The translations under genes and the position numbers were made by a program. Below the pieces are notes generated by a model, which was given only the letters and a program-made list of their open reading frames with translations, was not told the DNA's origin and searched no databases. Shown piece by piece: positions 32,313-45,800 of a stretch of 64,000 bases of DNA. The DNA comes from Beaufortia kweichowensis. Lineage: Eukaryota > Chordata > Actinopteri > Cypriniformes > Gastromyzontidae. The stretch covers positions 15,152,659 to 15,216,658 of the forward strand of contig CM032797.1 of NCBI GenBank assembly GCA_019155185.1. Reading direction: 5' to 3'. The stretch's first letter is position 1, and each line of letters begins with the position of its first letter.

Positions 32313-34764
32313 CTGTTACAGAAAAGAAATTGAGAAACAATCGAGTGAAGATTCAGGGTGTTATTTCACTGCTGCTGAAAACCTTTTCCCTCCTAATTAA
32401 AAGCAACTTGAGCTTCTGTATCACACCCTGACCATTCCCTTATTAAATGTATCTCTGAAACACACTCTGTAAAATAGCAATCCTGCAAAACTCTTGCAAG
32501 TTTTCTGGCTGTGGCTCTGATATCTATATAATTGCCGCTCCACATTTACCGAGTATAAAATGAGAGGCCATTCAAAGCGCTGCCGTGTTCAGAGCAGCAC
32601 TTACGCGATCAAAGGCAGAAAAGGTTTTTTTGTGCATCTAGCCATTAACCCCAGTGTCCTAAAATACCGCAAAGCAGGCCAATGGCCGAGCTCTCACAAA
32701 TCTGTAATCAATTAATCAATACGCATGCTCTCTAAATGCCCCGTTTTAAAGATCTAAACACTCGCAGCGCTATCGAGTTCAGCAGTCCTGAAAACATACA
32801 GCAGCATCGAGGGTTACACTGATGCGTGCTGGGTTTTATCAGCATGCACGGTCACAACAGCTCGCTGGCTCTCCACTGACCCGCTGGAACGCCGGTCTGA
32901 GAGACAAAAGCATCCTGCCACCCCATAATAATCAGCAATCAACACGTTTCCTGTTTTCGCTCTGCAGCTTTGTCTGTAACCGAACGCCGCTCTTGCTCAC
33001 ACTTTATCAAGCAGATTGCAAATTTGATTGCACAAAGTGAAGTGGAGATGCAGGCCTTTCTATGAATTGGTTTTCGATTTACAATATTGCATGCGACATC
33101 GGCACAGTCATCCTCATCGTTGTAAAATGCTGTGGGTCAACATCACCCTTCATCTGGGGAGAACGATGGTTCAGGGCCGCAGATTCAAATGGAAATGCAC
33201 AATTGTGATGCCGAATTGACTTTCATACTTCCACGTATGCCTGAAACAGTACGGCTATTCCCCTAATAGCTCTTTCCATTAGCTCCATTATGTTCTGCTT
33301 TATGAATTGGCCTAATTGAATTAGGTAACAATAGATACCGGGGGATATTGATTTGCTGTCAAACTCAATGAGCTAGAAATGATGGGAGAGCTACGTATGT
33401 ATAAATATGAAAAGGGGTTTGGTTCTATGTATTTCGGTACAAACGGGGTAACAAAGCGGGCGACATGGACCCTCTCATGTCCAACAAATGTAGCTTACAG
33501 ATGCTGGTCTTTAATGAATTTCAGTCGTCACAAACTCCTGGACAAAGAGCTGACTCCTGAAGCACATTAGTCAAACTCAGGCAGCCATTTTGCTCAGCTC
33601 TGTGACCTGGCAAATCCCTTGACACAGTCCTGCCGGGGGAACTCAGCTGGATCTAAAGCGGTTTTGTTACATGGTGTGTCTGAGTGAACAGACACAGATT
33701 CCACCACAAAATGTCTGCTGGTTCATTTACAAGTCCATCCTGCTGGGAGAGAGATGGATAGTGAAGGATGGAAATTCCCCCGCTGTCCTTAAATACAAGC
33801 ACAAACCTTCCAGAGCTCAATGGGATGCTACGGTTTCACACAGCACTTCATTTAACAGGCCCACTGTTGTGTCATTTTGATACATGCTAGGCCACACCAT
33901 GGTCACTTTAAGACCCTATTAGTAACATACAGTGTACTCCAGAAGTCTACTACCATATTGAAAATATGGAATTCTAAAGGTACTTTAATCCTGAAATAAA
34001 CAGAATGTTTAACGTAAAATAAAAGTAATTTAAAATATGTACGGTTCTGCACTATTATCAGGTTGGTAAATTAACGTTAAATAACCTTATTAAATAAATT
34101 AGTCCATTTTGTCAAATGAAAGAGATTCTTTGCATTGCAATATATATAATTATTTTAAGAAAAGTAAAATTCATAAAAACAATTATGTAACTTTTATTCA
34201 AACTGTACTATATTAATTCAATTAATTACATTTATTCCACCTATTATCACAAAAAACAAATAGCACTTTTTTCATGAATGTGATCAAAATAACAAATATT
34301 AAACATAATTTGGTAAATGACAAACATTAAAAATATATGCTCTATCTTGCTTACTACTGATAATGTAAACAATTTGTATTGGTTTATACAAATAATCCTG
34401 TGGGTCCACTACTGTAGACCCGCAAACACAAATAAATTAATAAATATACATCCTTTAGCTTTTTACAGTGGACTTCATTGTAATTAGTCCCTATTTTAAA
34501 AACATTTTTATCTGTTAATTACTGCAGCACTAAAGCAATTAAATCGTCAGGTGCCTATCATAAACAACGCAGTAGCCGTCTGATATCCAAAACACAGACA
34601 AAACAAATTAACCTCAAAATCATCTGACTCGTATCTGACTGCATGTTATCTGCTGTTATTTTCAGACCAGGCAATTTACCGTGCAGTCTGACCTTGAGAC
34701 ATCAGTTGTCCTATTTTTTTGTTTTGTTTTTATTTCGTTTCAAAGACACAGTCTCCTACGTGTT

Positions 34765-35110
34765 CCTAGAGACCGTGAGCGGGAGGGTGGGGGTGTTGGG
34801 TGTGGGGATGACAGGTGAGGGAGGAATAGGGAGACTGCCGACACCTGTGGCGGTCGCTGGGAGTCGGTTGGGTAGCAGGTAGCAGCAGCACAGAGAGAGA
34901 GAGAACGAGAGGCGGGGCCATGAGCGTGGCCTTCACTGTAAGCTCTGCCACGCTGCAGACAGCCACAGCAGCCCTGATAAGTCCCACAGGGGCAATTAGG
35001 ACCGAGAGAAGCAGAATGTCAGCCACAGGCAGCAAGGAGGGAGGCGACAGGTAACAAGTCTTGCTGCAAGAACACAGACCAACAGAGCAGAGAGACACAG
35101 AGCGAGCTAA
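34765..35110. other. GC-rich patch in intron 1, possible alternative 5' exon or promoter
   Basis: The patch stands out from its AT-rich surroundings, with G-runs, an AG-repeat (34894-34906) and a 116-codon minus-strand open frame covering it. On the gene strand an acceptor-like 'ctgtgttcttgcag' precedes 35063, and 'TTACA|gtgaag' could serve as a donor about 120 bases later. This would make a non-coding exon; the open frame itself looks like low-complexity chance. Confidence 0.3.
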
Positions 35111-36299
35111 TGCCACACACTGTCTCCAGGCTCACTGTTATAATGAATAAGGCACCGGACCACCAACCATTAACTAGAAAGAGTCGACTCCAAAGCTCCT
35201 AAATAGGTCATTCCTGTTTGCATAGCCAACGTACATGATATAACGTCTCATGATAGTGATAGCATAAATGTTTGATTTCCTTGAGCTATGTGAATATATT
35301 TTTGTGCCTGTCGAACTGATTCTCGTCTTTTCGCTTCGGGCTACATCATATTTTAGCGAAAACACCAAGAGAAAAATCTCAAGCTAGTTCTCATCTCGCT
35401 CGAGCAAATGGTAGGAGACATATGCCATGTTTGATTGTGGCTCCGTTCCTACCGCCGAGCAACAGTGCATGGGAGGCAAAGTCGAGATCAGGTGAACACA
35501 AATTTAGTCAGTGTGATACACTTAAATACATCCAAGCTCCTCTTCGGTCCATTCAGTGCACTTGCCAGCCGTGCAGCATATCCGTGTCATTCCCTAGGGC
35601 ATAGCGCGTAATCGATATTTATTGATTTGTCTGTTTGGGGGAAAAGGGCTGTCTAGACAGCTGGGTTTTCGAATGCTAAGGTATCACTTATCCCTCAAAA
35701 CTCTTGCTTGGCTGTAAGTGAAGATTGATTTATTCATTTTAGACATAAGTTCTGTCCACATCTGACCTACCCTACATTTGCCGCTGCTATTTTTACACCT
35801 TGCTGAAGGTTTACACACAACAACAAATTCATCTGGCAGCAACAGGACTGTGATTCAAATCAGTGGAGAGATGAAACTGCTTTTTTGTAAGTGATAGGAT
35901 TGGAGTAACATAACAGCACACAATACTGTTGTAGTCATTTGTTAAGACACAAACAATTGGATCTGTCAGGTCAAGTGACTCTGACATTAATAAAAACTTA
36001 TGCATATTTTACACTGCAAACCACTAGGCTTGTAAAGGTGACAAATTGTTAACAAAAACAAAGCACATAAATATTGTATTACATTTTACAACGTGCTGTA
36101 ACAGTTATATACTGTTGTATGTATTTTGCCTCTAATATTTAAATTTTTTGCCTCTGGCTTGCCAATACCTGGAGACAATACCTGGAACGCCCAGGAACAT
36201 GTAGAGACTGTGTTTGTAGAATTACATAAATTACTGTAGGTAACTTTTGTTTCTTGTCCCAGTCGCCTTCAGTTAGCTGAACAGGGAATATATGAAAAA

Positions 36300-36620
36300 A
36301 AAGGTTCTAAATTATGATCTTTCTTTCTGCTAAAATATAAAAAATACTTAATATTAAAAATTGAACTGAAAAAATACTAAAAATCATATATTAAAATAAT
36401 ATATAACAATATTTGAACAATATTATATAGTATAATGATATAAAATACTACATAAATAGTAAAAAATAATATTTATAAAAATGTATTTATATATTTATTT
36501 TATATATATTTATTATATATATAAATATATAAATATAAATATATACATACATACACACACACACAGTATATAATGTATTTCTGTTTATATATTTATATAT
36601 ATTACATTTTCTAATCAGGG
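36300..36620. repeat. AT-rich simple-sequence region with short AC tract
   Basis: Long runs of 'tatatt', 'aaatat' and 'ataaata' with a short 'acacacacac' tract near 36553-36564. This is simple low-complexity DNA with no coding potential. Confidence 0.85.
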
Positions 36621-39600
36621 GCTAAATATGTATTGGTTTTATTCTCTATTATTTGTTTTTCTTGATTTCTTTGTTATACTAAAATGTGCTATATAAATAA
36701 AAAACCTCTTCATTATAATTCATAGATCTGAAGCCAAAAGAACTGAATCCAAGGCAAATTCAACTGACCAAGCAGACCCAACTGTTCATGACAACAGTAT
36801 AATCTAACATACTCTGAGCATGTGACTGGATTTCTAGAGGTTCTTAACCTTATAAAGTTACCACACCATACGTAGTCTTAATCCTCAAACCTCGGCCCTA
36901 CAAAACACAAGTGTCCCGACCCTCCACCATAATCTGCTCAGCAACATGTGTGCCCTAATCTCAACAGTAGGCGATAATGGATTCAAATGTTGGAGGTCTT
37001 TTTTCCTCAATGGGATGGCCATGTGCACACCAACACAATTAGTGTCAGGGAGTGCTGCCCATACCAGATGGGTCCGCTTAATTACGTAACGAGAGAGGCC
37101 ATAATGTGATCTGGAAGCAATGTTGTGCCACTGACTCAGAATCTGCTTTTCCTGGTCGGCCACGTTAATGGTGAAAGCGTGTGTTTTCGCCCCACAAATT
37201 GCCTGGAGCAGACCATACTGTGTGTTGAATTAAAGCAATTTAGGCAAACCTGCTAAAATCAAATGTCCCTCAAATCCCCATTTAGCCACCCGCCATTCAC
37301 GTGCCCATGAGAAAGACCCGAGTGCCTCACGACTGCAGCCTGCATTTGCCTTTGTCAATTCATGCAGACTGTTCAAACAGATAACGCAAAACACCTGTTA
37401 ACCTTTGTGTCGCTGTGGCATTGGCGTTTACAGTGGTGCTGGAAAGGTTCCCCTGTAATCCCATAACAGCATTGTGGCGTGTTTGTTTAGGGTTCCCCTC
37501 GTGAACGCTGCGAGAAGCCGTGGGAACTGCAGTTTTACGGACTCAGTGTAAAGAGCTCGGCGGGAGCCCGCAAGACAGCAGTCTCCCTCCAACATTGTGA
37601 TTCAGTTCTGGAATGCAGCCCCCATTGCAATGCAAATGACTCTGCGTCTCGTCTTTTCGCGAGCGCGCGTTTACGCTCTTGCCTGTTTACTTGTCACTTC
37701 CAAGACTGACAAACACCCAAATCACAAACACCGTGTTAATAGAGTTTGCCGGTGATGTCAAAGTCAAACAGACCTTTTCTCGGATCATAGTTGATATTTA
37801 TTGTGTGTTCTTCTACCCCGAAGGCCCTTTTACAGCTTGACAATACCATTAACTCATCCGCCGATTCACAACATCTTGTAAGTGTGGCGCCTTACCTTGG
37901 TAAATACAAGAGACTCGCGCTTCAGACAGGCAGCCGTGTGCTTGTTTAACCCCAGTCTATGTTTCAATTTATGGCCAGGATGTACGTGAAGGTATCTAAA
38001 TGGAATAGTTCCTGACCGAGTCGTAATTCATTGTGTTTCTTATGCCTCTAACCCTTGCTTTGTAGATGCCTGTGAGACAGGAGTTTTACAATCAAGGTAA
38101 CAATGCTTTCATTTCCAAAGGTCACACCATGTCATCTTGATTGCAATCACAACATAGTCTGACATTTGATTCTGCAACTAAGTTGCTATTATTGTTCTGA
38201 AAAACTTATATCAAGTGAAATAATCAATAATGACATTTATTGACATTAACAACCGCAGCAATAAAATTGAAAACACTTTGTGGCCACAAATAAATACGCC
38301 GTGTGAGCAACAACTGGAAATGTTTTAAATTAAAAGCCAGCGTATATGTTGAAGGCGAGCGGAGAGCAAAGGTTAAAGGCTGTTGATTAAAATCCATTTT
38401 CTTTTCCTTTTGTTCTCTTTGCCTGAAACTACCTACAGAAAACTGAACTGGCCCTGGATCTGTCAGGTTATTAGTCAATGCTCTTCTTTTACAAAAGAAA
38501 TTGGTTTATTCTTTCCACAATAGGCTGTACCTCAATTACCAAAAAATACATGAACCATACAGTAAATTTGAACAGGAAGCTTGTATTTCTTGGCCTTTCG
38601 TGCTTGGGGCTTGTGCCCTCGCTGTGACCACATTCCCACTCCACGGTCTACCAGGTAATAACTATTTGCTTTTGTGCCGCGTTTCTAGTATGATAGTTTG
38701 TCTTTTCAAGGGTAAATATTTCAGTAATGCAGTTTGGCTTTGCAGAAAGTGAGAAAATCCAGTCTCACTGATCTATGTGTGAGAAAACTGCAATCGTTCA
38801 TCAGAATGGACTTTTAGGTGCTCGAGAAATACACATTACACGTCTGGGGTGATTGTGAAAATTGAAGAGATTTTTGTCAATTTGTGACTGGCTTGTGGAA
38901 AAAGAGAAAGCAATCAATTGAAAGAACCATGACAACCGAAAGGCATTAATGATATTAGTCTATTTTTGTGCCTGAGAGTGGAATACGATTGGATGCTGCC
39001 TGTGCAAATAGCCCATTTTTGACAACTGAGTAATTAGGTGCAGCCAGATATCATGAACATTGTTACAAGTTTTAAAGGGGGAAAGGTCCTTAGTTATGCA
39101 AATCTAGACTCTATTACAAGAGGCGAAGATAAAGGAGATACATCACCACACAGTGGGCATAGTGTTTCAAATACCAACCAGATCATTAGCCACACGCAAA
39201 TTTCCATGCAAATTGTACTTTGAATAACACAGCAGACATCTTGAGATGGTTAGAGATGTCTTACATATGAATATAAAAAATTGATTCCATGTTTGAGCAG
39301 ACGAGTGGAGAACTCGGCTTTAACATGTACCAGCCAGAGCGAATTACAACCGAGACGGCCGAGTTAAGTTGCTCATTCATAAGTCACTTGAAACGTGAAT
39401 CAAAAGTCACTTCAAACGTGCATGAGGAACTCTGAGGAGGAATTTTGATTAAAGGTCTTCAGTCAAAGGACAACAGGCTAATAATAATGGTGCTTTGTGA
39501 AAGCATCCCTCTCAACATTAACCTGGATGACACGAGCCGAGAGCTCCACAAATGCTTGATTGATTTAAACGTCGTCCCACCCATTGGTTAACTGTACGCT

Positions 39601-42327
39601 GCTGGAGAGTTTAACTAAAGTTTACTTAAATTGCCGGGGTGATTAAAAGCTAAAGCATGGGGAAGTCACAGGTCACATGCAAAGCAGTCATGCGCTCGCT
39701 GAATAAATCATCTTACATAAATGCTGCCACGACAGGACTTGTTCAACATGATGTCATCAACAGTCTCGTTTCACACTGCGCTCGGCACAAAAAGAGCGAG
39801 CCATCCTTATTTATTCCAAAGCACTATGCCCGAATAGCGGAAATATTTATTGTGAATTTCCAATTCTGTTTCAAGTTTGTTTTTCATCATCAATGCTATT
39901 TTTTTCTTCAAATTCTCTCACACACTCTCTGTGATCTGTCCTGTCATCTTATGCACTGACTGATGTGAGGAGTATGCTATGGAGGACGCCCGGAGCTTTC
40001 ATATATGAAGGCTATTTCCGATAGGGACAATGCGGATGAAAGAAAATAACAACACCCCTCTGTTGGATACAAACTTATCATCACAGACAGAGGCAGAGGA
40101 GAACATTTCCCTTTGTGAGCCCATTTAAAGATTCACTTAAGACATACAAACCTCCCAACCATGCAAATTAGTAAACAGTGACAAAACATATTAACAACTA
40201 ACCAGGAAACTGCAAAACAGATAGGAGACAAAGAATTGGTGATGAAAATCCATCAAATTGTATTCAGGTACAGCAAGTGTAGATAATCACTGCTCTATTG
40301 ATTTTTAAAGTGTTCTTTAACATCAGAACAGCAAATTAGGTTTAAACTCTTGCTTCGCTTTTGTGGGGTTTTTTGCTATTCAGTTGTCACCATCTGAAAA
40401 ATCGCTATTTTTTTGTCATATATTTATGAGGCTTCCCGTAACTGGGGTAAAAGCACAAGTGAGGTTCATAAATCACTCTTGGGTGAAATTAATCACATGC
40501 GTGTGCTAATCAATGTTATCCTGCCTCATCTCCTGCGAGCAAACACAGCAAACTGTGGGCCATTGTCATCTGTCAGGTGACTGATAGCTCTGATCTAATT
40601 ATCATACAAAGCCAACTAAAACATTTACATACAAGCAAGACCCTCAAACTATCAAAAACTGTCAAAGTGGGGAAAATTATGTATGGAAAAAAAATAATGT
40701 TTTTTTCCAAAAGATAAGGTTTTAAATCTGTTTGTTTTTAGCATGTAGACAACTTATGACAATTGCCATTTAATTTTTTGAATACATTTAGTGATTAATA
40801 ACTCAAGACTCTTAGTTATAAAAAAAAATTTCATATAAGCAAGAACAAGGCATTTTATAATTAAATCAAAAGCACTTTATACTCAGTCTAAATATGAGGT
40901 TTGGAGGCTTGTTGTCAAAGAATTTCAATAAATCAAAGGTCATATGGCCTTTAACTATCTATGTATAGACTTTGGTACAACTAGTTTAACCTAAGAAATC
41001 CAAGCCTTTGATTAGTGAGATGTATTACTCAATATTATCATATTTAGGAAAATATGTTTCTTTGGTATGTCTCTAACAACTGGCAAAAACTGGGTTTTAT
41101 GGGCACCCAACTACATATGGTTTATTTTCAAAAACACATGAAAAAAAAACGAGTAAAATATCTAATCTTTGCATCCTGAAACTACCGACCAAGTGACCAA
41201 TATAAACTTAAATAAACACATTTAACAGTTTCCTCATTCTCAAGATATTTCTCGAAAATATTCCCAACATCAGAATTAACAAAAATGATCAAATCTAACT
41301 CGCCTACCAAACATTTGGCAAAAACTAACCACTGCACAAATCAAACAATGCACAAGCAGAACACAACAGGATCATTCATATCCATGAGACATCACAGTTG
41401 GTCGACCAACATTTGCCGTTTGACTGAGATATATTACAGTGTGCCAGATCCAGCATTTTACAGTATTAAAAACTGCATAACTGCCGAGACCATGAAAATG
41501 AGTTATCTTCTCATAACGTAACAAAATTACATATTTTATACATAAAGAATAAATTTTTAAATTAGAGCACACACAAACAAGTTAAATGAATGCATCTAGA
41601 TTTCTACAGGTGCCAGAAATGGTGGACCACACACAGAGCCACAACCTGTTCACGACTGATTATAGACTGGTCTTATGAATATGAGTGTAAATAAGTATGA
41701 TTAACATCTCATAGTTTTGAGAGGCCTGACATTGTACAGGAATGAAATTCTCGTGTAACCTACAGATAAAACAGTATGCATCAAAAGTACAGCACGTATA
41801 TGCTGAAAGAAAAGCATTCATCTATGTGATAATATATCACGAATTTGCATGTGCATGTGAATAACTACAGTACAGTATAAGCACAATTATTTTCTGCTTG
41901 TAGATGGAGATTATAAACAACTACAGTAGCGCAAACTTTCTTCAAACAACATTTTACATTATCATTTTACATCAAGAATGAATTCGTACGAAATTAAAAT
42001 TTACGAGAACATCTATGTCGCCTGCAGGCCTGCGTCATTGCTTTATCATAACGACCTTTATCAAACTAAAGCCTGCTTAAAAACCTCCTTTAATAATAAT
42101 GACTTTTAGCCCATACATTCTGAATAGCCGCAAAAATACATCCTTAATATCTTGCTTAGTAGTTTGAAAAGTATCCGGGCCAATTCTGACAGCATCAGTC
42201 TACAGTACGCGCATCCTCGAAAGTCACGCGCACAACTGCACGGGTCAAACATCGCGTACATATTTAATGCAGATATGTTCATTGAAACGCACACATAGGT
42301 AAGTTACATAAATTTCACACAACTTAC

Positions 42328-42420
42328 CTCAGTGCTGTGGAGTATATGGTAGTCCTGCTTTCGTTGTGTATCCGCTGAGCGCAGTGAAGACACTGTACTA
42401 TAGTCCGCTCGCTCTCTCTC
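42328..42420 (-). other. cdh10: cadherin exon 1, non-coding 5' UTR
   Basis: The 3' border is exact: CACTGAG|gtaagttg on the gene strand is a consensus donor. The 5' border is estimated from promoter spacing. The exon has no ATG on the gene strand and reads '..cagcggatacacaacgaaagcagg..' into the donor. A non-coding first exon separated by a long intron from the ATG exon is the usual layout of type II cadherin genes. Assignment to this gene rests on strand, position and donor quality. Confidence 0.65.
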
Positions 42421-42560
42421 TCTCTCCCTCTCTCTCCTCCCCTGCGCCGCGCACAGCATCAGCGCGCTCCTGATGGGGACACGGGCGCTGATTGGCTGTC
42501 ACCGGGAGCGCGAGGACTGAGAGGGATCGCAAACATCACAAGAAGCCAATGTAGTTTGAA
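42400..42560 (-). promoter_or_regulatory. CpG-rich, TATA-less promoter with CCAAT box
   Basis: This is the only dense CpG cluster in the window ('gcgccgcgcac', 'agcgcgctc', 'acgggcgctg', 'accgggagcgcgag'). A CCAAT box on the gene strand lies at 42495-42491 (AGCCAATC). A GA/CT repeat (about 42409-42437) sits between it and exon 1. It lies directly upstream of a perfect first-exon donor, so it is the likely start of the cadherin transcript. Confidence 0.65.
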
Positions 42561-42726
42561 AATTAAGCCTTTGTTTATGATATCGACGGTATTGAGGTCA
42601 TTCATATTAACTTTCTACTTTGATTTATTATTTTTGACAGATAATAATCTAAAAAGTAGTTTTTTAGGCAATGACAAAATAATCAAAGAAGTAATAATAA
42701 AAAAATAATAGAAACGATTCAAGCGG

Positions 42727-42888
42727 ATTAGTGGTTATAATGGACATTGGTCATTTGGTACAGCATAGCAGAACAAAGCTCCTGGGTTCAATTTCTAGGG
42801 AACATACTAATAATAAACCAAATTATATTGTGTAATGCACTGTAAGTCACTTTGAATAAAAAATAAATAAATGTATAATGCATTTATA
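42727..42888 (+). repeat. tRNA-derived SINE, near full length
   Basis: It has a tRNA-like head with B-box 'gggttcaatttc' at 42784-42795, the linker 'agggaacatac', then the tail 'aatgcactgtaagtcacttt' and 'gaataaaaaataaataaatg'. The tail is the + orientation of the one seen at 28801 on the other strand. It lies about 300 bp upstream of the cadherin promoter. Confidence 0.8.
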
Positions 42889-45800
42889 GGTGGGATGTTT
42901 TCTGCCAATTACATATAGAACAGTTGTTGAAAGCATTACATTAAATTAGCATTATATAGAATCTAAATATTTCTAATGTTTTTGTATTGACAAACAGCTG
43001 ATGGTTCTTGTAACTGGTATTGATAATTAAAACCATTAGAATTTGTATTGTTTTTCTCAGCGGGTGTTGTGTCATAAATGGTGTCATAAATCTATTGTCT
43101 GTGCATAGCTGTTGTGGTATATGAAGTTTTACCTGTCGCATCTTTCCGCTTCTCACAGTGAAATGTGCTGGACTTCTTTGACAAGGGTTATGAGAATTAC
43201 CGATGCATTAAAGCAGCACCTGTTTCCATCATAAAGGAAAATGGACCAGGGGATATGTCAGACCGCCTACATCAGGAGCCTTCTCTTATTTTCATTGACA
43301 TATTTTATTATGTTTATGTTCTCCTCCTTTTTACATTTATGGAGCTCATCTCTGAGTTTAAGAGGAGCCTTTTCATCTAGCCCTGTCAATCATAACACAA
43401 AGGATATATACTAGTTCACCCCTCAATTCCTTCTTTATTTCCGGTATTTCTGTTATATATTCAGTAGCTTCAAATACGAAACTTGCCTTCAAACCCTTTC
43501 ATTATAGACAGCAAACCAAATATATTAACCCCTGCCGCTTTAAAGGATTAGATAAACACATGAACTCGTGAACTGGTTTGTGCTGTTAACTACAATAGTT
43601 AGCTAGTGGATAAAGGTCGAGTGCTAATATTAAAAACCACATACCATGCTCACTCATCACACAGACACCCTGTGAAACCTAGTCACACTTTAACAAAACA
43701 AGCCTCCTTCCTGTTGACTCCAATCACCTATCAAAACAATGAAAATACCTCCAGGCCTGATGATTTCTCATTAGTGGGCTGGTTGGGGGTACACAGAAAA
43801 AGTTATTGTTTAAGGAGATTTACAGCTCAGCATTAAAGACAAATTCTTACTGCTCCGCTCATAAGACTTTGAGTCTTATAAGAAAAAAAAAATCAATTTT
43901 TTCAAGTTTTTGTTCAAAAGAGTGATTAAAATCAAACTAAGATTTCTTCACAGGAGATATAATTTTTACCAGGAATGTGATGTGTGCCCTCACAGGCATA
44001 ACACTTATGACTGGAAATGGCAGTCGTTTACACATACTAGCTGAATTGTAAATGATGAAATCCTGACATGACCTAAATGTATTCTTTGACATGGCTGATG
44101 CACATTCTACTTGACTGCTGACAAAGCAGAAAGTCTTGCTCAAGTCAGCGTGAATAAATCTACAAACACTTGTGCAAAAACTGAGCTTGAAATGCAGAAA
44201 GATATGAAAAGCTAAAGTTAACATGCATATATGCCTTACCATGCGCTGTGAAATCTGTACATGCATGTAAATACTGTGAAAGACCTTGTCATGAGACATA
44301 TACATGATAGGCTTAACCAGACCGTACAGGGTTTTATACGAATAAAAAGACAATGTTGCAATCTCCAGTAAACAGAATGGTATGATACTGTACTGTAAAT
44401 TCTCAATTCTTCTCTTTCTAGTTTCATGCTAAAAGAGAATAAATAAGTATGAATGTGGTGATGAAGGAGGGGCGGACAGCAGCACACATGCTTTATGTTA
44501 ACAGCCAATCACTCAGCAGACGTTTATGTTTATCTTTCCTAAACTCAATCTAATCTAGCATGCCTTAGTGTAGACACACACTCTCCGTCAAACACAAAGT
44601 ATGAAAACTTTGCATTAATACCACATAAATACAAGGTGATTATAAATAAGGTGGGTTTCATCCAAACAGGTGGGCTCTGAGGATTGAAAAAAACAACCAA
44701 TCTGCATGGTAAAAAAGTGTCCGTTGTTTCCTTTTCTAATCCAGGTCTGCCAATATGAATATTTTAAAGGATTTCACTGAGGCTTAGGACAGCAAACGAT
44801 AATCCGCTTTAAATCAGTAACAGCATATTGGCTCAGGCTTATACCTTATACCACTCAAGACAGAGTCAAGGAGCAATGGGCGCAATGTAAAATAATAAGC
44901 AGCCCAGATATGTCATGCAATGCCTTAACCATTTCAAAGAAAAATGTACACACCGAACAAACAGCAGTTTGTATAACACGCATAATTATGGTTATGACTC
45001 CCTGTCACACACGAGTCTTTGCAGCTCTGAATGTTTCTGTATGCAAATGTCAGAATTTCTTTAATGAATGTGAAAACTTCAACAGCGTCTTATTTGCATG
45101 TCTTCAGTAAGGCCGGTGTGTTAAGAGATGAGCCGTAAAGTATCTATTCCCCAAGGATCCGAGTCTTAGTCATCACAGCCTAAGAGAGCAGTCCCGAGTG
45201 CTCTTGCTGAGCATGGAAAATCGTAGGGGTCGACCCGTCTCCACCACTGGAATGTGATTTCCACCCTCAGCAAGAGAGCAGATCCAGAGGACCCAGGGCA
45301 ACATCACTGCAGCAGGGGGAAAAATTTATTAGACGTGCTGCTCAATAGACTTTGTCATGTTGCATTTATAGGGCTACTGTCACGGGTAAGCAAGAGCAAA
45401 AGAGACAAACACTGGCCTCAAGAGTTTGAGAAGGACGTTTTAAGATATGTGTGTGCTTTTAAAACCGTAATAAAAATGAGAGTAAAATGGAAAAATAGCA
45501 TTTCATTTTCTAATTTTGTAACATGCATGCAAAATGACAAAACGTGACAGCAAATGTCACAAAAGCACAATATGCCATGCCCTTCGTTGTAATATTAATT
45601 GCAAAATTAAATCATCAGTGATGTTAGTTGCGCTCATTTTTGTTATTTATTTGATAATGTAGCAGATTTGTATGTTGTATTAGCAGCAATTACCTCTTGA
45701 TTGTCTTACTGTGATGAAGGTGCTGACAGGTGTTTAAAGCTTTTGAAAAGTGAATTAATGTGCAATTATTTTGGTATTTTGAGTGAGATTTTTCCATGGG

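Larger units (their letters stand above)
32313..42327 (-). other. cadherin intron 1 (10 kb)
   Basis: The largest intron, with a perfect donor (GAG|gtaagt at 42327) and the acceptor at 32313. It contains an AT-rich simple region (36300-36620) and a GC-rich patch (34765-35110). Several non-repetitive, less AT-rich segments look like possible regulatory elements: about 32540-33340, 37200-37760 (with ATGCAAAT near 37629) and 38800-39660. No other coding sequence could be supported. A first intron of this kind often holds the enhancers of developmental cadherin genes. Confidence 0.75.

Noticed and set aside
34766..35116. 116-codon minus-strand frame rich in Leu, Ser and Pro
   Set aside because: It arises from the GC-rich, low-complexity patch and has no recognisable domain; kept only as a composition anomaly.
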